5,724 nucleotides of DNA from Erythrobacter sp. (GTDB lineage: Bacteria > Pseudomonadota > Alphaproteobacteria > Sphingomonadales > Sphingomonadaceae), in NCBI GenBank assembly GCA_013214365.1, contig JABSPI010000259.1:1-5724 (forward strand), in the 5' to 3' direction. A program made the translations under genes and the position numbers. Positions 5,399 through 5,724 of this stretch are shown here, piece by piece. The notes below the pieces were generated by a model. The model was not told the origin of the DNA. It did no database searches and was given only the letters and a program-made list of their open reading frames with translations. The number at the start of each line of letters is the position of its first letter. Within the stretch, counting starts at the first letter, position 1.

Positions 5399-5724
5399 CT
5401 AGAGCAGCGCAATGCTGCCCGCCTCTAGCGCATGGCGCGCCGGACGTTCGAACATCATCGCAAACATCTCATCCCCGCGCTGCGTGCGCTCGACCAACAT
5501 GCTGGATGCAACAGCCATCACGATCCCGGTCAAAGCGCGCAATTTGTATTCATGGCGCAAAACCGCCTCATCAAACGCGGTGTCCGCTGCACGCAAAGCG
5601 TCGAAATATTGCGCCAACAAAGCGGCTTCATGGATTTGCCGCTCGCGTGGATCGGCAAAACTCGTCCCGATCAAATAAGCCAGGTCAACCATCGGACATT
5701 GTTGGCCAATCGTCTGCCAATCGA
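5399..5724 (-). CDS. Kinase-fold phosphotransferase (APH/ecdysteroid-kinase-like), C-terminal part
   Basis: The frame stays open to the right edge, so the gene begins outside the window; 107 residues are visible, ending at a TAG (5401-5399). The first complete codons give DWQTIGQQCPMVDLAYLIGTSF, which is the metal-binding Asp and following 'DWQ...DLAYL' block of aminoglycoside-phosphotransferase-like and DUF1679/ecdysteroid-kinase-like proteins; the Asp codon is at 5720-5722. The following helices (EAALLAQYFDALRAAD, EYKLRALTGIVMAVASSMLV, ERTQRGDEMFAMM, ERPARHALEAG) fit the C-terminal lobe of this fold. The ATG at 5692 would start inside the conserved block and is not the real start. The catalytic HGD loop lies beyond the edge. 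The phosphate acceptor is unknown; environmental members of this family are rarely antibiotic-resistance enzymes. Confidence 0.8.
   Translation of the reverse strand, partial: DWQTIGQQCPMVDLAYLIGTSFADPRERQIHEAALLAQYFDALRAADTAFDEAVLRHEYKLRALTGIVMAVASSMLVERTQRGDEMFAMMFERPARHALEAGSIALL

Noticed and set aside
5399..5692. Reading the minus-strand frame as a complete 97-residue protein starting at the ATG at 5692.
   Set aside because: The ten codons upstream of this ATG are open and encode the conserved DWQ block of the phosphotransferase family, so the gene is cut by the window edge and not short.

Overview
The window is GC-rich (about 60% by eye), densely coded and free of mobile elements, RNA genes or CRISPR. 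Codon use, the family mix and the short intergenic gaps suggest an alphaproteobacterium, most likely a sphingomonad of the Erythrobacter/Altererythrobacter kind. This placement is inferred from general resemblance and not from a marker gene.

Layout. (1) Bases 1-273, plus strand: the C-terminal end of a metallo-beta-lactamase-fold hydrolase. (2) Bases 312-2492, minus strand: a two-gene transporter operon, with a DUF4212 small subunit followed by a VC_2705-type sodium:solute symporter; it converges on gene 1. (3) Bases 2624-3301, minus strand: a Crp/Fnr-type regulator upstream of the transporter operon and in the same direction. (4) Bases 3354-5349, plus strand: three genes divergent from the regulator, namely a sterol desaturase/fatty acid hydroxylase-family membrane enzyme, a membrane-anchored DUF1214 protein and a membrane-anchored DUF1254 protein, the last two joined by an ATGA overlap. 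(5) Bases 5399-5724, minus strand: the C-terminal part of a kinase-fold phosphotransferase that runs off the right edge.

The window reads as two small envelope modules around one regulator. The transporter is a sodium-coupled symporter with its small partner, probably for a small carboxylate. The divergent module pairs a di-iron membrane hydroxylase with two small proteins facing the periplasm. The 52-bp gap between the regulator and the hydroxylase gene holds a perfect 14-bp palindrome that could serve as an operator. Control of either neighbouring operon by the regulator is plausible from position only.

No dramatic new system is visible. The points worth a second look are the atypical DNA-recognition helix and ligand pocket of the regulator, the palindrome, the split and order-reversed DUF1254/DUF1214 pair with matching cysteine pairs, and short repeats upstream of the transporter operon.
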